In this document: positions 18,138-26,030 of the stretch, one piece after another
Layout: the number at the start of each line of letters is the position of its first letter
Numbering within the stretch: position 1 is the stretch's first letter
Assembly: GCA_030448185.1 (NCBI GenBank)
Contig: JAUJNL010000042.1
Coordinates: 1 to 44,850, forward strand
Reading direction: 5' to 3'
Origin: Cytophagales bacterium
GTDB taxonomy: Bacteria; Bacteroidota; Bacteroidia; Cytophagales; 172606-1
Length of the DNA stretch: 44,850 nt
Program-made: the position numbers and the translations under genes
Notes under the pieces: model-generated
Told to the model about the DNA's origin: nothing
The model's database searches: none
The model's input: only the letters and a program-made list of their open reading frames with translations

Positions 18138-18624
18138 AGCAGTTTTACTAGATACAAGCTTTTTTTTACGTTTCCTAAATGAAAGTAGTCCCTTATTTAA
18201 AAATGCAGATGGTTACTTTAGGTATTTTGTAGAAAAGGAGCTTCCCATGTTTATTTCTACCATATCTATTGCCGAGTATTGCGTTATTGGAGACTTGAAT
18301 GAACTGCCTCTAAGAAATCTTCAAATCTTGCCCTTCAACGTTAGGCATGCTCAGCGGGCCGGAGTATTTGCAAACACTCTATTTAAAGCCCGAAAAGGAG
18401 GAGGCGTAGATTTCAAAGAAAGACTACTTATTCCTAATGATTCTAAACTTTTTGCGCAGGCTGACGCTGAAGTCCATATTAAGTATTATGTTACTTCGGA
18501 CACTGAAAGTATGAAAGCTTATCAGATTCTTAAACAACAGTCCACACCGGCATTTACTCTGATTGATATTAATCGTAAGCATACTGAAGTTTTTACCACT
18601 GGAACGTTAGGTTTATTTGATTAA
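18130..18624 (+). CDS. PIN-domain protein (putative VapC-like ribonuclease)
   Basis: A 164-residue protein. It starts LLDTSFFLRFL with acidic D8, has IAEY with E49, then IPNDSKLFAQAD with D104 and YVTSDTES with D124. This is the four-acid PIN quartet in the right order and spacing, so the Mg-dependent ribonuclease site looks intact. PIN proteins of this size are usually VapC toxins cutting tRNA or rRNA. The ATG lies within the end of the preceding 259-aa gene (8-base overlap), implying translational coupling and a joint function. Composition is AT-rich, like its partner and unlike the flanking genes. The alternative is a non-toxin PIN nuclease. Confidence 0.78.
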   Translation: MSEAVLLDTSFFLRFLNESSPLFKNADGYFRYFVEKELPMFISTISIAEYCVIGDLNELPLRNLQILPFNVRHAQRAGVFANTLFKARKGGGVDFKERLLIPNDSKLFAQADAEVHIKYYVTSDTESMKAYQILKQQSTPAFTLIDINRKHTEVFTTGTLGLFD

Positions 18625-18652
18625 AATAGGCACTAGCTCCATTAAAACGAAG

Positions 18653-19723
18653 CTACTGAATTCTTTTCATGCCCAGCCCGGGTTCGCCAGATAGGCTAAG
18701 CATACCGTCTTTCAATATAAATCCGCCAGTGACCACATCTTTAGCCAGATCCAGGCTGCCATCCAGGTCAAGGTACCGGGTATTGGGACAGGAGAGTGCA
18801 GCATGTAAAGCGGCCGTGATGCTGACAATGCTTTCGTCGTTGCAGCCCCACATCAGATCAATATGGGCCTGACGGGCAATGGCAGCAATCTCCAAAGCCG
18901 GTGTAATGCCTCCGCACTTCATAAGTTTAATATTAAAAATGCCGCCGGCTGCCGGCGGGGAGGCAAGCCGGAATGCATCCGCCGGACTGATCAGCGATTC
19001 GTCGGCGGCAATCGTTTTTTTGATCTCGCCGGGTAATTTCTTCATCTCCGCTACCGCACTGGCCGGTAGCGGCTGTTCAATAAGTTCGAGCTGTAATTTG
19101 GCTGCCTGAATGGAAAATACCATTAAATCATCAACTGAGTATCCCTGATTGGCATCTACCCGGATCAGTACGTTGTATCCGAATCGTTCCCGTAACCTGA
19201 CCAGGCGTTCAAGGTCTTCTTCCAGGGATTTTCCCAGCTTTACTTTCAGAATGGTAAAGCCTCTGCTGAGGTACTCATCTGCTTCTTCCAGGGTTTCGGC
19301 CACCCCTTTGATGCCAATGGTAATGGAAGTGGGTAAAGATTGAATGGATTTCCCGAGAAAAGCAGCTAAAGGGATGCCTAAGTACTGACTGAATAAGTCG
19401 TGTAGCGCAATGTCCAAGGCAGCCCTAGCTCCGGGATTCTGTGGAAAACGTCCTTGCACTTCCCGGCACAGCGATCCAATTTCCCGGATGTCGCGGCCAA
19501 TGATCCAGGCTAATGCCTCGGGTTGGATGGCTTGCCACATATCATCCAGCGATTCTCCCACTACCAGCTTACTGGGATTACCCGATCCGATACCGCACAT
19601 TCCATTATCCGCTTCGATTTCGACGAAGCAATTTTCAACCGTACTAACTGTTTTAAAAGCAATTGTGTAGGGACGGGTCAGATCAAGATTCTGGCGGAAG
19701 GCACGGATATAACGGATACGCAT
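18653..19723 (-). CDS. L-Ala-D/L-Glu dipeptide epimerase (enolase superfamily)
   Basis: A 356-residue member of the muconate-lactonising subgroup. The catalytic lysines and metal ligands are all present: KVKLG with K162, RVDANQG with D190, IEQP with E216, AADES with D241, and NIKLMKCGG with K266. The N-terminal capping domain carries substrate specificity, and the overall sequence fits dipeptide epimerases (YkfB/YcjG type), which convert L-Ala-D-Glu from murein breakdown to L-Ala-L-Glu. The start ATG (19721-19723) is only 4 bases after a perfect terminator-like hairpin. The gene is convergent with the AT-rich PIN gene. Confidence 0.88.
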   Translation of the reverse strand: MRIRYIRAFRQNLDLTRPYTIAFKTVSTVENCFVEIEADNGMCGIGSGNPSKLVVGESLDDMWQAIQPEALAWIIGRDIREIGSLCREVQGRFPQNPGARAALDIALHDLFSQYLGIPLAAFLGKSIQSLPTSITIGIKGVAETLEEADEYLSRGFTILKVKLGKSLEEDLERLVRLRERFGYNVLIRVDANQGYSVDDLMVFSIQAAKLQLELIEQPLPASAVAEMKKLPGEIKKTIAADESLISPADAFRLASPPAAGGIFNIKLMKCGGITPALEIAAIARQAHIDLMWGCNDESIVSITAALHAALSCPNTRYLDLDGSLDLAKDVVTGGFILKDGMLSLSGEPGLGMKRIQ

Positions 19724-19727
19724 AAGA

Positions 19728-19757
19728 AAGGCCTTGATGGGTTAGCATCAAGGCCTT
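19728..19757 (-). terminator. Terminator of the GAF/PAS gene, abutting the epimerase start codon
   Basis: A perfect 12-bp stem, AAGGCCTTGATG (19728-19739) with CATCAAGGCCTT (19746-19757), and a 6-nt loop. On the minus strand the stem is followed by a short T-rich TTTCTT run and then the epimerase ATG. It lies 58 bases past the GAF/PAS stop. Confidence 0.85.
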
Positions 19758-19815
19758 AAAATAGAAATTTCAGGGAAATTGTATACTATACCCGGCCATA
19801 AATGCCTAAGCAACT

Positions 19816-21873
19816 TTACTTCCGGAGTTGTTCGATTTCTAAGCGCAGCTGTTCAATCTGCGTTTGCATTTCGCCTTCTTTCTCCTTATGCTTAGCCATT
19901 ACTTTTTCCATAATCTTTTTCTGGGATTCGATCAGGGTAGTAGCACGGGTTCTTTCTTCCTCCCTTACTCGTTCCACCTCACTCACTTTTTCCTTCATAG
20001 CCTCCTGTACAGCAATCATTTCTTCCAGGTTCTGGCGAAGTACTTCTTCCTGGGCCTTCAGCATTTCTTCACCCTGTTGGGCTTCTTCGAGCAAATCTTC
20101 TATTTCACGCTGCTTTTCCTGCATTTCTTTCTCCCGCTGAACATCTTTTTCGATATCCCATATAAAATACATGAGGAAATTCTCTTCTCCGGTGGCAATC
20201 TTTCGGAAACTGGCCGCTACCATAAAGGTAGAACCATCCTGACGATAGGCACTGGCGTTGGCCGATACGCCTTCCTGATGATTGTCTTTTACTTCGGGTA
20301 CCAGCGTCTCGATGGCTGATCCGGTTAACGTTCCGCTACGATACCCAAACATTTGTTCTCCTACATAATTAATGCTTTGAATAACACCAGTGTTATCAGT
20401 CTGAATAATAGCGGCCTGTACACTGTTAAGCACTGCCGTAATGCGTTTTTCATTACTGGCTAATCTGCTGGCTTGTTCCTGTGACTCCGAAGCGATTTTT
20501 TCCATTTCGGCGCTCTTCCGGTGTATTTCCTCCTGCGTGGCCGCTAATTCCTCCATATTCTGCCGCATTTCTTCCTCTTGCGCTCTCATTTCTTCGGCTT
20601 GCTGCTGGGTATCTTCCAGCAAGCGACGGGTCCGTTCGTTGGTCCGGACTGAAGAAATCGTAGAGGCAATGCTTTCTCCCAGTTTCTGGACGAATTCGAT
20701 CTCAAAAGTGTGGAATTCATTGAATGAGGCCAGCTCAATTACTCCTTCAATCTTTTCATTCACCATCAGGGGAACAATCAGGATGCTGGTTGGATTCGAT
20801 TTACCCAGGCCGGAACGGATATTGACGTAATCGTCCGGCACATCGGTAATATAGAGGGTGTCTTTTTCCAGCGCTGACTGGCCTACCAGGCCTTCGCCGA
20901 TTTGAATCGTTTTCTTCAGGTATTTTTTACGTTCATAAGCATAACAGGCAGCTAGCTCCAGATGCGTATCCTGAGCCGTTTCGTCGTTAAGAATAAACAA
21001 CCCACCCTGATTGGCCTTCATGTATTTAACCAGTTTAATGATCAGCTGGGAAGCTAATTCCGATAAGTCGCGGTTAGCGCGGAGGATATCACTCATCTCG
21101 GCCAATCCTACCGTTTTAAATCGCTCCTGCTGTTCCCGTTCATTGGCTACGAGCAAACTCTGGCGCATATCCAGTAAAGCCCTGCTGAGCGAATCGTTTT
21201 CATTCAGGCTGAAATGGGGATTCAAATTGCCCTTGCTGATCTCTTCGGCAAACCGGATATTGACCAGTACGTCTTCCTTCTTTTCACTCATTTCAATTGT
21301 GTGAAGGATATTATTTAACGTATTCTGCCGGAAAGTATAAGCCCATATTCCACAAATGGCAATAATCATTACTACCAGACCCCCATGAAACAAAAATGCT
21401 TGCGGATCAACCTCGGTACTTTGCGTAAAGTAAATGTCAGCCATTCCCTCATTTTGCAGGTATGCAAAGGTCATATGATGCAGGGTTACTGTCAGCAGAA
21501 GCGGAATCTGCATTTTCCAGTTCTGATAAGTTACCAGTAGAATACTGGAAACAAACACGACAAAATGCATTTCGGCTAACCCATGCATCTGATAAATAAA
21601 CAGGGCAGCAAATACGCCAAATACCACTCCGGCTAAGCACCGATGCAGATTATACTCCGGTAGCAGCAGTTTGGGAATCCAGTAGGCAGCCAGACAGAGG
21701 CTGCTTATTCCCAGCGCTACCAGCCACGTATCGTGAAACGGGGCCAAAAACAACCCAAAGGCAGCATATGCCCACAAAAAATATTGGATAAGCTTGTCTG
21801 ACTTCCGGTTGATGTCCTGCAAATAGGGTTTTAGCTGATCTTGTGAAATGTTTTGCGTGGTAGTATTAGTCAT
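19816..21873 (-). CDS. Membrane-anchored GAF/PAS sensor protein without recognisable output domain
   Basis: A 685-residue protein. Residues about 30-195 hold roughly six membrane helices. A linker (NLNPHFSLNENDSLSRALLDM) with HAMP-like character follows. Residues about 265-425 are a GAF domain (ACYAYERKKYLKK, GEGLVGQSALEKDTLYITDVP). A long coiled coil with EEMRQNMEELAATQEEIHRK leads to a PAS domain (about 480-600, from ITAVLNSVQAAIIQTDNTG), then a second coiled coil repeating EEVLRQNLEEMIAVQEAM to the C-terminus. No histidine kinase, GGDEF, EAL, HD-GYP, phosphatase or methyl-accepting hairpin is visible. It may act by protein contact or dimer rearrangement. Confidence 0.85.
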   Translation of the reverse strand: MTNTTTQNISQDQLKPYLQDINRKSDKLIQYFLWAYAAFGLFLAPFHDTWLVALGISSLCLAAYWIPKLLLPEYNLHRCLAGVVFGVFAALFIYQMHGLAEMHFVVFVSSILLVTYQNWKMQIPLLLTVTLHHMTFAYLQNEGMADIYFTQSTEVDPQAFLFHGGLVVMIIAICGIWAYTFRQNTLNNILHTIEMSEKKEDVLVNIRFAEEISKGNLNPHFSLNENDSLSRALLDMRQSLLVANEREQQERFKTVGLAEMSDILRANRDLSELASQLIIKLVKYMKANQGGLFILNDETAQDTHLELAACYAYERKKYLKKTIQIGEGLVGQSALEKDTLYITDVPDDYVNIRSGLGKSNPTSILIVPLMVNEKIEGVIELASFNEFHTFEIEFVQKLGESIASTISSVRTNERTRRLLEDTQQQAEEMRAQEEEMRQNMEELAATQEEIHRKSAEMEKIASESQEQASRLASNEKRITAVLNSVQAAIIQTDNTGVIQSINYVGEQMFGYRSGTLTGSAIETLVPEVKDNHQEGVSANASAYRQDGSTFMVAASFRKIATGEENFLMYFIWDIEKDVQREKEMQEKQREIEDLLEEAQQGEEMLKAQEEVLRQNLEEMIAVQEAMKEKVSEVERVREEERTRATTLIESQKKIMEKVMAKHKEKEGEMQTQIEQLRLEIEQLRK

Positions 21874-22453
21874 AATATATCGACAAATTGAAAACCGGTT
21901 ATTGCCGGCAAATGAGTGCTGTTTGAGTATACAGGAAGGTACTATGCTCCTAGTCGCAAATTTGGATAGTAAGCCGCTAAAGACGGGTTGATTTTAATTT
22001 AAATACTTACGCTTACTAAATCCGGACCTTAATTGCAGATTGAAGGGATTTTAATACTGATGTACTGGACGTTTCTAAAAGTCAGTAACAGATTTAGGAA
22101 GGATACAGCCAGACTGCCAAGTACCGATAACCAATTGGAAATGGCTTACAGGTTACGCTGCCGGGCAATGGGTTCTCTCTTTGTGCGCGATGCAAGGCAA
22201 TGGAAACGTAATCAGCACCCAAGTCGGTACGGTGTAATGTCAGGAGTGAAGGGATAAAAGAAAGGTGATTGTACAGCCATGCCTGATTACAGATACCTGC
22301 ATTTAGGTACATTCCATGAAAAGTATACAGTAGTCCGCTTCGTTCCTAACCTCAATTTCTTGCTTGACTAGCAGAATCTAATAGTGAAAGTAACTACCTT
22401 AACCCGGAAAAAGGGAGTGTCCAACATAAGGCAGACAACTTCTTCCCAATCTT
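21874..22453. other. 580-bp stretch without a supportable gene
   Basis: Short open frames exist on both strands (for example 22033-22257 plus, 22094-22312 minus), but neither resembles a known protein nor has a convincing start. I see no tRNA-like fold, repeat or terminator. It could hold the promoter of the divergently placed sensor gene or decayed sequence. Confidence 0.5.
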
Positions 22454-23356
22454 TTAAGCATCCCCTTCGTCCGGAAGCATTTCAATATCCTGAATAAGTA
22501 CCTTTTTGGCAATATTTTGTCCGGTCAAGGTAGCCGCCAGTCCGCCCATAGCTGTTTCCTTATAGCGGGTTTCCATGCTTTGGCCTACTTCTCCTAACGC
22601 TTCTACACATTCATCTACCGGTATTACCGGGTTTACTCCGGCAATGGCAATCTGGGCCGAGGAATAGGCAATAGCTGCCCCGCTGGCATTCCGGACTACG
22701 CAGGGTACTTCTACCAGTCCCGCCACGGGGTCACAAACTAGCCCCAGCATGCACTGAATCGTGATGGCTACGGCGGCAAACACCTCTTCAATACTTCCGC
22801 CCAGACAATATACTACGGCTCCGGCACCCATAGCAGCCGCACTGCCCGTCTCAGCCTGACAGCCACCCACTGCCCCGGCTAAGGAAGCGTTTTGTTCAAT
22901 GATCAATCCGATACCCGCTGCAATCAGTAATCCTTCCAGAATACTTTGATCGGGCAACTCGTGCAGTTCCTGAATGGTGGTGAGGATACCGGGCAGAATA
23001 CCCGACGCCCCGGCGGTGGGAGCAGCCACCACCCGACCCATGCAGGCATTTACTTCTTTAGCGGCCAGGGCCCGGGAAACCAGTTTTTGAAATTCCGGGG
23101 AAAGCACTGTTCTGGCACCTGCTACTCGCTTGGCTCCGTTACGGATCATGCCGGAACGGGAAGTCATCTCCTCCTGAAGCCCGGTTTGCACTGCCTCTTT
23201 CATCACGTTCCAGGCCCGTTGCAAGCCGTCCCAGATTTGGGCTTCAGTCCGGCCTTTCTGTTCGGTTTCGTACTCCAGCACGGGTACGTGCAAAGGCAGG
23301 TTTTTTTCTTCGCAATACTTCTTCCAATCCTTAAAATTATCAAATAGAATAGCCAT
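22454..23356 (-). CDS. sdaAA: L-serine dehydratase, iron-sulfur-dependent, alpha subunit
   Basis: A 300-residue alpha chain of the [4Fe-4S] serine deaminase, which converts L-serine to pyruvate and ammonia in the cytoplasm. Three cysteines fit the cluster ligands of the family by spacing: C166 (GGCQAETGSA), C208 (LVCDPVAG) and C219 (VPCVVRN), 42 and 11 residues apart. The substrate loop VVAAPTAGASGILPG is present. In this two-subunit type a separate beta chain is needed; it is not in this window. Start ATG at 23354-23356. Confidence 0.93.
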   Translation of the reverse strand: MAILFDNFKDWKKYCEEKNLPLHVPVLEYETEQKGRTEAQIWDGLQRAWNVMKEAVQTGLQEEMTSRSGMIRNGAKRVAGARTVLSPEFQKLVSRALAAKEVNACMGRVVAAPTAGASGILPGILTTIQELHELPDQSILEGLLIAAGIGLIIEQNASLAGAVGGCQAETGSAAAMGAGAVVYCLGGSIEEVFAAVAITIQCMLGLVCDPVAGLVEVPCVVRNASGAAIAYSSAQIAIAGVNPVIPVDECVEALGEVGQSMETRYKETAMGGLAATLTGQNIAKKVLIQDIEMLPDEGDA

Positions 23357-23471
23357 AAAAAATAGTCAAAAAATACAAACCCCTCAGCCTTACAACGTGG
23401 GGTGGCTGCCTTTTTGTTACATCCTGTCCGATTAGTTTTGTACCTGGCGTAATGAAAAAAAAGTACTTTAT

Positions 23472-23510
23472 AAAACCGGCAGAAGCATCAGGTTGGCTTC
23501 TGTCCGGTTT
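23472..23510 (-). terminator. Intrinsic terminator of the DUF2179 gene
   Basis: Arms AAACCGGCAGAAGC (23473-23486) and GCTTCTGTCCGGTTT (23496-23510) pair with one bulge, closed by a 9-nt loop. On the minus strand an ATAAAGTACTTTTTTTT tail follows. It lies just past the stop at 23514. Confidence 0.78.
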
Positions 23511-23513
23511 ACC

Positions 23514-24122
23514 TTACCGGCGTTTCAGATTGCCAAACAGCGAAAACAGGCCCCCTCCACTTGCCAGCGGTGAATAATTAACTACTTGATTGGCGTAACG
23601 TACGGTTTCTACCGTGTAGAAGGCTTTGGGATTAAACTGGTTAATAATGGAGATCAATTCAGGCAGGTCCTGACGTTGCACTACCGAAAAAATAAGCTTG
23701 ACATTTTCTCTTTTTCCTTCACCCTCCACGTAGGTAAAGCCGAATCTGGAAGTCCGCAGGTACTCGATCAGGTCAGTAGCTTCCCGGCGGGTAATGACCC
23801 GTACCATTACTTTTCCCAGGGCCAGTTTTTCTTCAATGGTCATGCCCACGAAAATGCCCGAAGCGAAACCAGCCGCATAGCCAATATAGCAGAAGGCATT
23901 ATTCAGGTTTTGCATAATCGTGCTGATCGCAATCAGCCAGATCAGTGATTCGAATATGCCTAATACCGGCGCTATTTTACGGCGTCCCGTGATGACAAAA
24001 ATCTGCCGCAACGTAGACATGGAAACGTCAGTGACCCGGGAAAAATAGATGATTAATGGAAGAACAACCCATTCGTACGTTTGTCGGGAAAGGTGCAGCG
24101 TTTGGGTAAAGTATTCTTCCAT
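23514..24122 (-). CDS. DUF2179/UPF0316-type membrane protein
   Basis: A 202-residue inner-membrane protein. Three membrane segments fill the first half (VVLPLIIYFSRVTDVSMS, GIFESLIWLIAISTIM, YIGYAAGFASGIFVGM). The conserved RVTDVSMSTLRQIFVITGRR and the TIEEKLALG stretch mark the UPF0316 N-terminal domain, while the second half (VMVRVITRREATDLIEYLR, FTYVEGEGKRENVKLIFSV) is the DUF2179 cytoplasmic domain. Length is typical. Related proteins have been linked to nucleotide signalling or transport, but I know no proven role. Confidence 0.85.
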   Translation of the reverse strand: MEEYFTQTLHLSRQTYEWVVLPLIIYFSRVTDVSMSTLRQIFVITGRRKIAPVLGIFESLIWLIAISTIMQNLNNAFCYIGYAAGFASGIFVGMTIEEKLALGKVMVRVITRREATDLIEYLRTSRFGFTYVEGEGKRENVKLIFSVVQRQDLPELISIINQFNPKAFYTVETVRYANQVVNYSPLASGGGLFSLFGNLKRR

Positions 24123-24189
24123 TGGTTTCAGTATAGCAATAACAAAAAGACTAATTCAAAACCCTCTCCCCAAAAGGTGGTTGATAAGA

Positions 24190-24305
24190 AATTTCGAATA
24201 TCGAACAAGGAACCGAAGCTCAGTCAAGCTAATTATGAACGTTGAAGGAAAGTGATGAAAGCGTTTCCTTTAAAATTTGATGCACTTTGTTCAATATTCG
24301 AAATT
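24190..24305. repeat. Intergenic inverted repeat
   Basis: The arm AATTTCGAATATCGAACAA (24190-24208) matches the reverse complement of 24287-24305 (TTGTTCAATATTCGAAATT) at 18 of 19 positions. An inner AAGGAAA (24245-24251) / TTTCCTT (24264-24270) pair also exists. The interval has no gene. Similar TTCGATATTCGAAATT-type units are widespread in Bacteroidota intergenic DNA. Confidence 0.7.
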
Positions 24306-24357
24306 AAAAACCTGCCCACCAATCATAGCCCAATAGCCTTCTCCAAAGGCAGGGCAA

Positions 24358-25734
24358 TTATCCACCAATAATCGCTGAGAATAGCTCATCCAACCGGGCT
24401 ACCGTGTGTATCTTGATGCCGAAGGCCTTCAAGTTTACGCCTTTTGTATTGTATTTAGAAATATAAATTTCCTTAAAACCCAGTTTCTCGGCTTCCGAAA
24501 TGCGGTTTTCAATCCGGTTGACGGCCCGGACTTCCCCGCCCAGACCTACTTCTCCGGCAAAACAAACCGAATTGGCAATGCTCACATCTTCATAGGAAGA
24601 AATGATGGAAGCACATACGGCAAGATCAATAGCCGGATCTTCGACCTTAAGTCCTCCGGCAATGTTCAGAAATACGTCCTGGGCGCCCAGGCGGTAACCA
24701 CCCCGTTTTTCAAGTACCGCCAGCAACATGTTCAGGCGCTTATTGTCATAGCCGGTACTGCTGCGTTGCGGTGTTCCGTAGGTAGCCGGACTTACCAGCG
24801 ACTGAATCTCGATGAGCAGCGGCCGGTTGCCTTCGAGCATGGCTCCGATAGTGATCCCGCTTAACTCCTCATCCCGCTGTGAAATCAGAATTTCGGAAGG
24901 ATTACTCACTTCGCGCAAACCAGAACCGATCATTTCATAGATACCCAGTTCGGAAGTGGAACCGAAGCGGTTTTTAGTGGTGCGAAGAATCCGGTAAGCC
25001 ATATGCCGGTCGCCTTCAAACTGCAATACGGTGTCTACCATGTGCTCCAGTACTTTAGGTCCTGCCAGGGTTCCTTCCTTGGTAATATGCCCGATCAGGA
25101 AAACCGGCGTGCCGCTTTCCTTGGCATATTTGAGCAACTCAGCCGTACACTCCCGCACCTGCGAAACGCTGCCGGCACCGGCTTCGATAAAGGATGATTG
25201 TAACGTCTGAATGGAATCAATGACCAGAATATCCGGTTCAAAAAGCTCAATCTGCTTGAAAATATTCTGCGTAGAGGTCTCCGTCAGGATAAAGCAGTTT
25301 TCGCCCTTAGTGGTAATTCTTTCGGCCCGCATCTTGATCTGCTGTTCGCTTTCCTCGCCGGAAACGTACAGCACCCGGGCCGGCAGCTGCAGGGCAATCT
25401 GGAGCATCAGCGTCGATTTGCCAATTCCGGGTTCGCCCCCAATCAGTACCAGGGAGCCCGGTACAATACCTCCGCCCAGTACCCGGTTGAGTTCTTTATC
25501 CGGAGTCACTATCCGTTGCTGTTCACTATAGGTAATCTCGGTAATGGCACGCGGACGACTGGTGCCTTTTGGGGAGGAGCTTACCCGCCAGGAGCCTTTT
25601 TCGGTTTTGTCTTCCTTCTGGACCACTTCCTCTACGAAGGTATTCCATTCGCCGCAGGAAGGGCATTTGCCTAGCCATTTGGGCGCCTGCTGACCGCAAT
25701 TCTGACAGAAATAAGTAGTTTTTACTTTGGCCAT
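24358..25734 (-). CDS. radA: DNA repair protein RadA
   Basis: A 458-residue RecA-like ATPase and branch-migration helicase in recombination repair. The N-terminal C4 zinc finger has C10, C13, C24 and C27 (CQNCGQQAPKWLGKCPSCGEW). Walker A is GGEPGIGKST (99-108), followed by the DILVIDSIQTLQ Walker B. The RadA-specific KNRFG motif is present, and the C-terminal third is a Lon-protease-like domain (DVFLNIAGGLKVEDPAIDLA) lacking the catalytic Ser. Length is standard. It appears monocistronic; the ATG is at 25732-25734. About 300 bases upstream hold no gene. Confidence 0.96.
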   Translation of the reverse strand: MAKVKTTYFCQNCGQQAPKWLGKCPSCGEWNTFVEEVVQKEDKTEKGSWRVSSSPKGTSRPRAITEITYSEQQRIVTPDKELNRVLGGGIVPGSLVLIGGEPGIGKSTLMLQIALQLPARVLYVSGEESEQQIKMRAERITTKGENCFILTETSTQNIFKQIELFEPDILVIDSIQTLQSSFIEAGAGSVSQVRECTAELLKYAKESGTPVFLIGHITKEGTLAGPKVLEHMVDTVLQFEGDRHMAYRILRTTKNRFGSTSELGIYEMIGSGLREVSNPSEILISQRDEELSGITIGAMLEGNRPLLIEIQSLVSPATYGTPQRSSTGYDNKRLNMLLAVLEKRGGYRLGAQDVFLNIAGGLKVEDPAIDLAVCASIISSYEDVSIANSVCFAGEVGLGGEVRAVNRIENRISEAEKLGFKEIYISKYNTKGVNLKAFGIKIHTVARLDELFSAIIGG

Positions 25735-26030
25735 GAAAGCTCGATGATTTGCTGATTAGTTTATGTGCTGATGTGCGAATTAAAAAGAAAGATATCCGTA
25801 AAACCCCTCGAATTGCTGCTTACCAGGCAAACAATACCCCGGAAAGATAAGGAATTTGAAGGGGGTAAAGTTTCAATTATCAGCCCTGCTGATGTAAATG
25901 ATTTAATGTAATTATTATAATAAGACGGTTTCATCAGACTAATCCTTTCATTGTTTGCATCAGCCGCGCTGACAACCCTTGGCACGGTTTTTCGTTAGCA
26001 ATTCCTGATTCACCAAACTATTAACAAGCT

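Noticed and set aside
19864..20319. Long plus-strand frames over the coiled-coil region of the sensor gene
   Set aside because: Phe/Leu-rich antisense of Glu/Lys/Gln coiled-coil codons; shadow of the real gene.
22033..22257. 74-codon plus-strand frame in the 580-bp gap
   Set aside because: No similarity I can see, no promoter or terminator, and an overlapping minus frame of similar length; neither is convincing.
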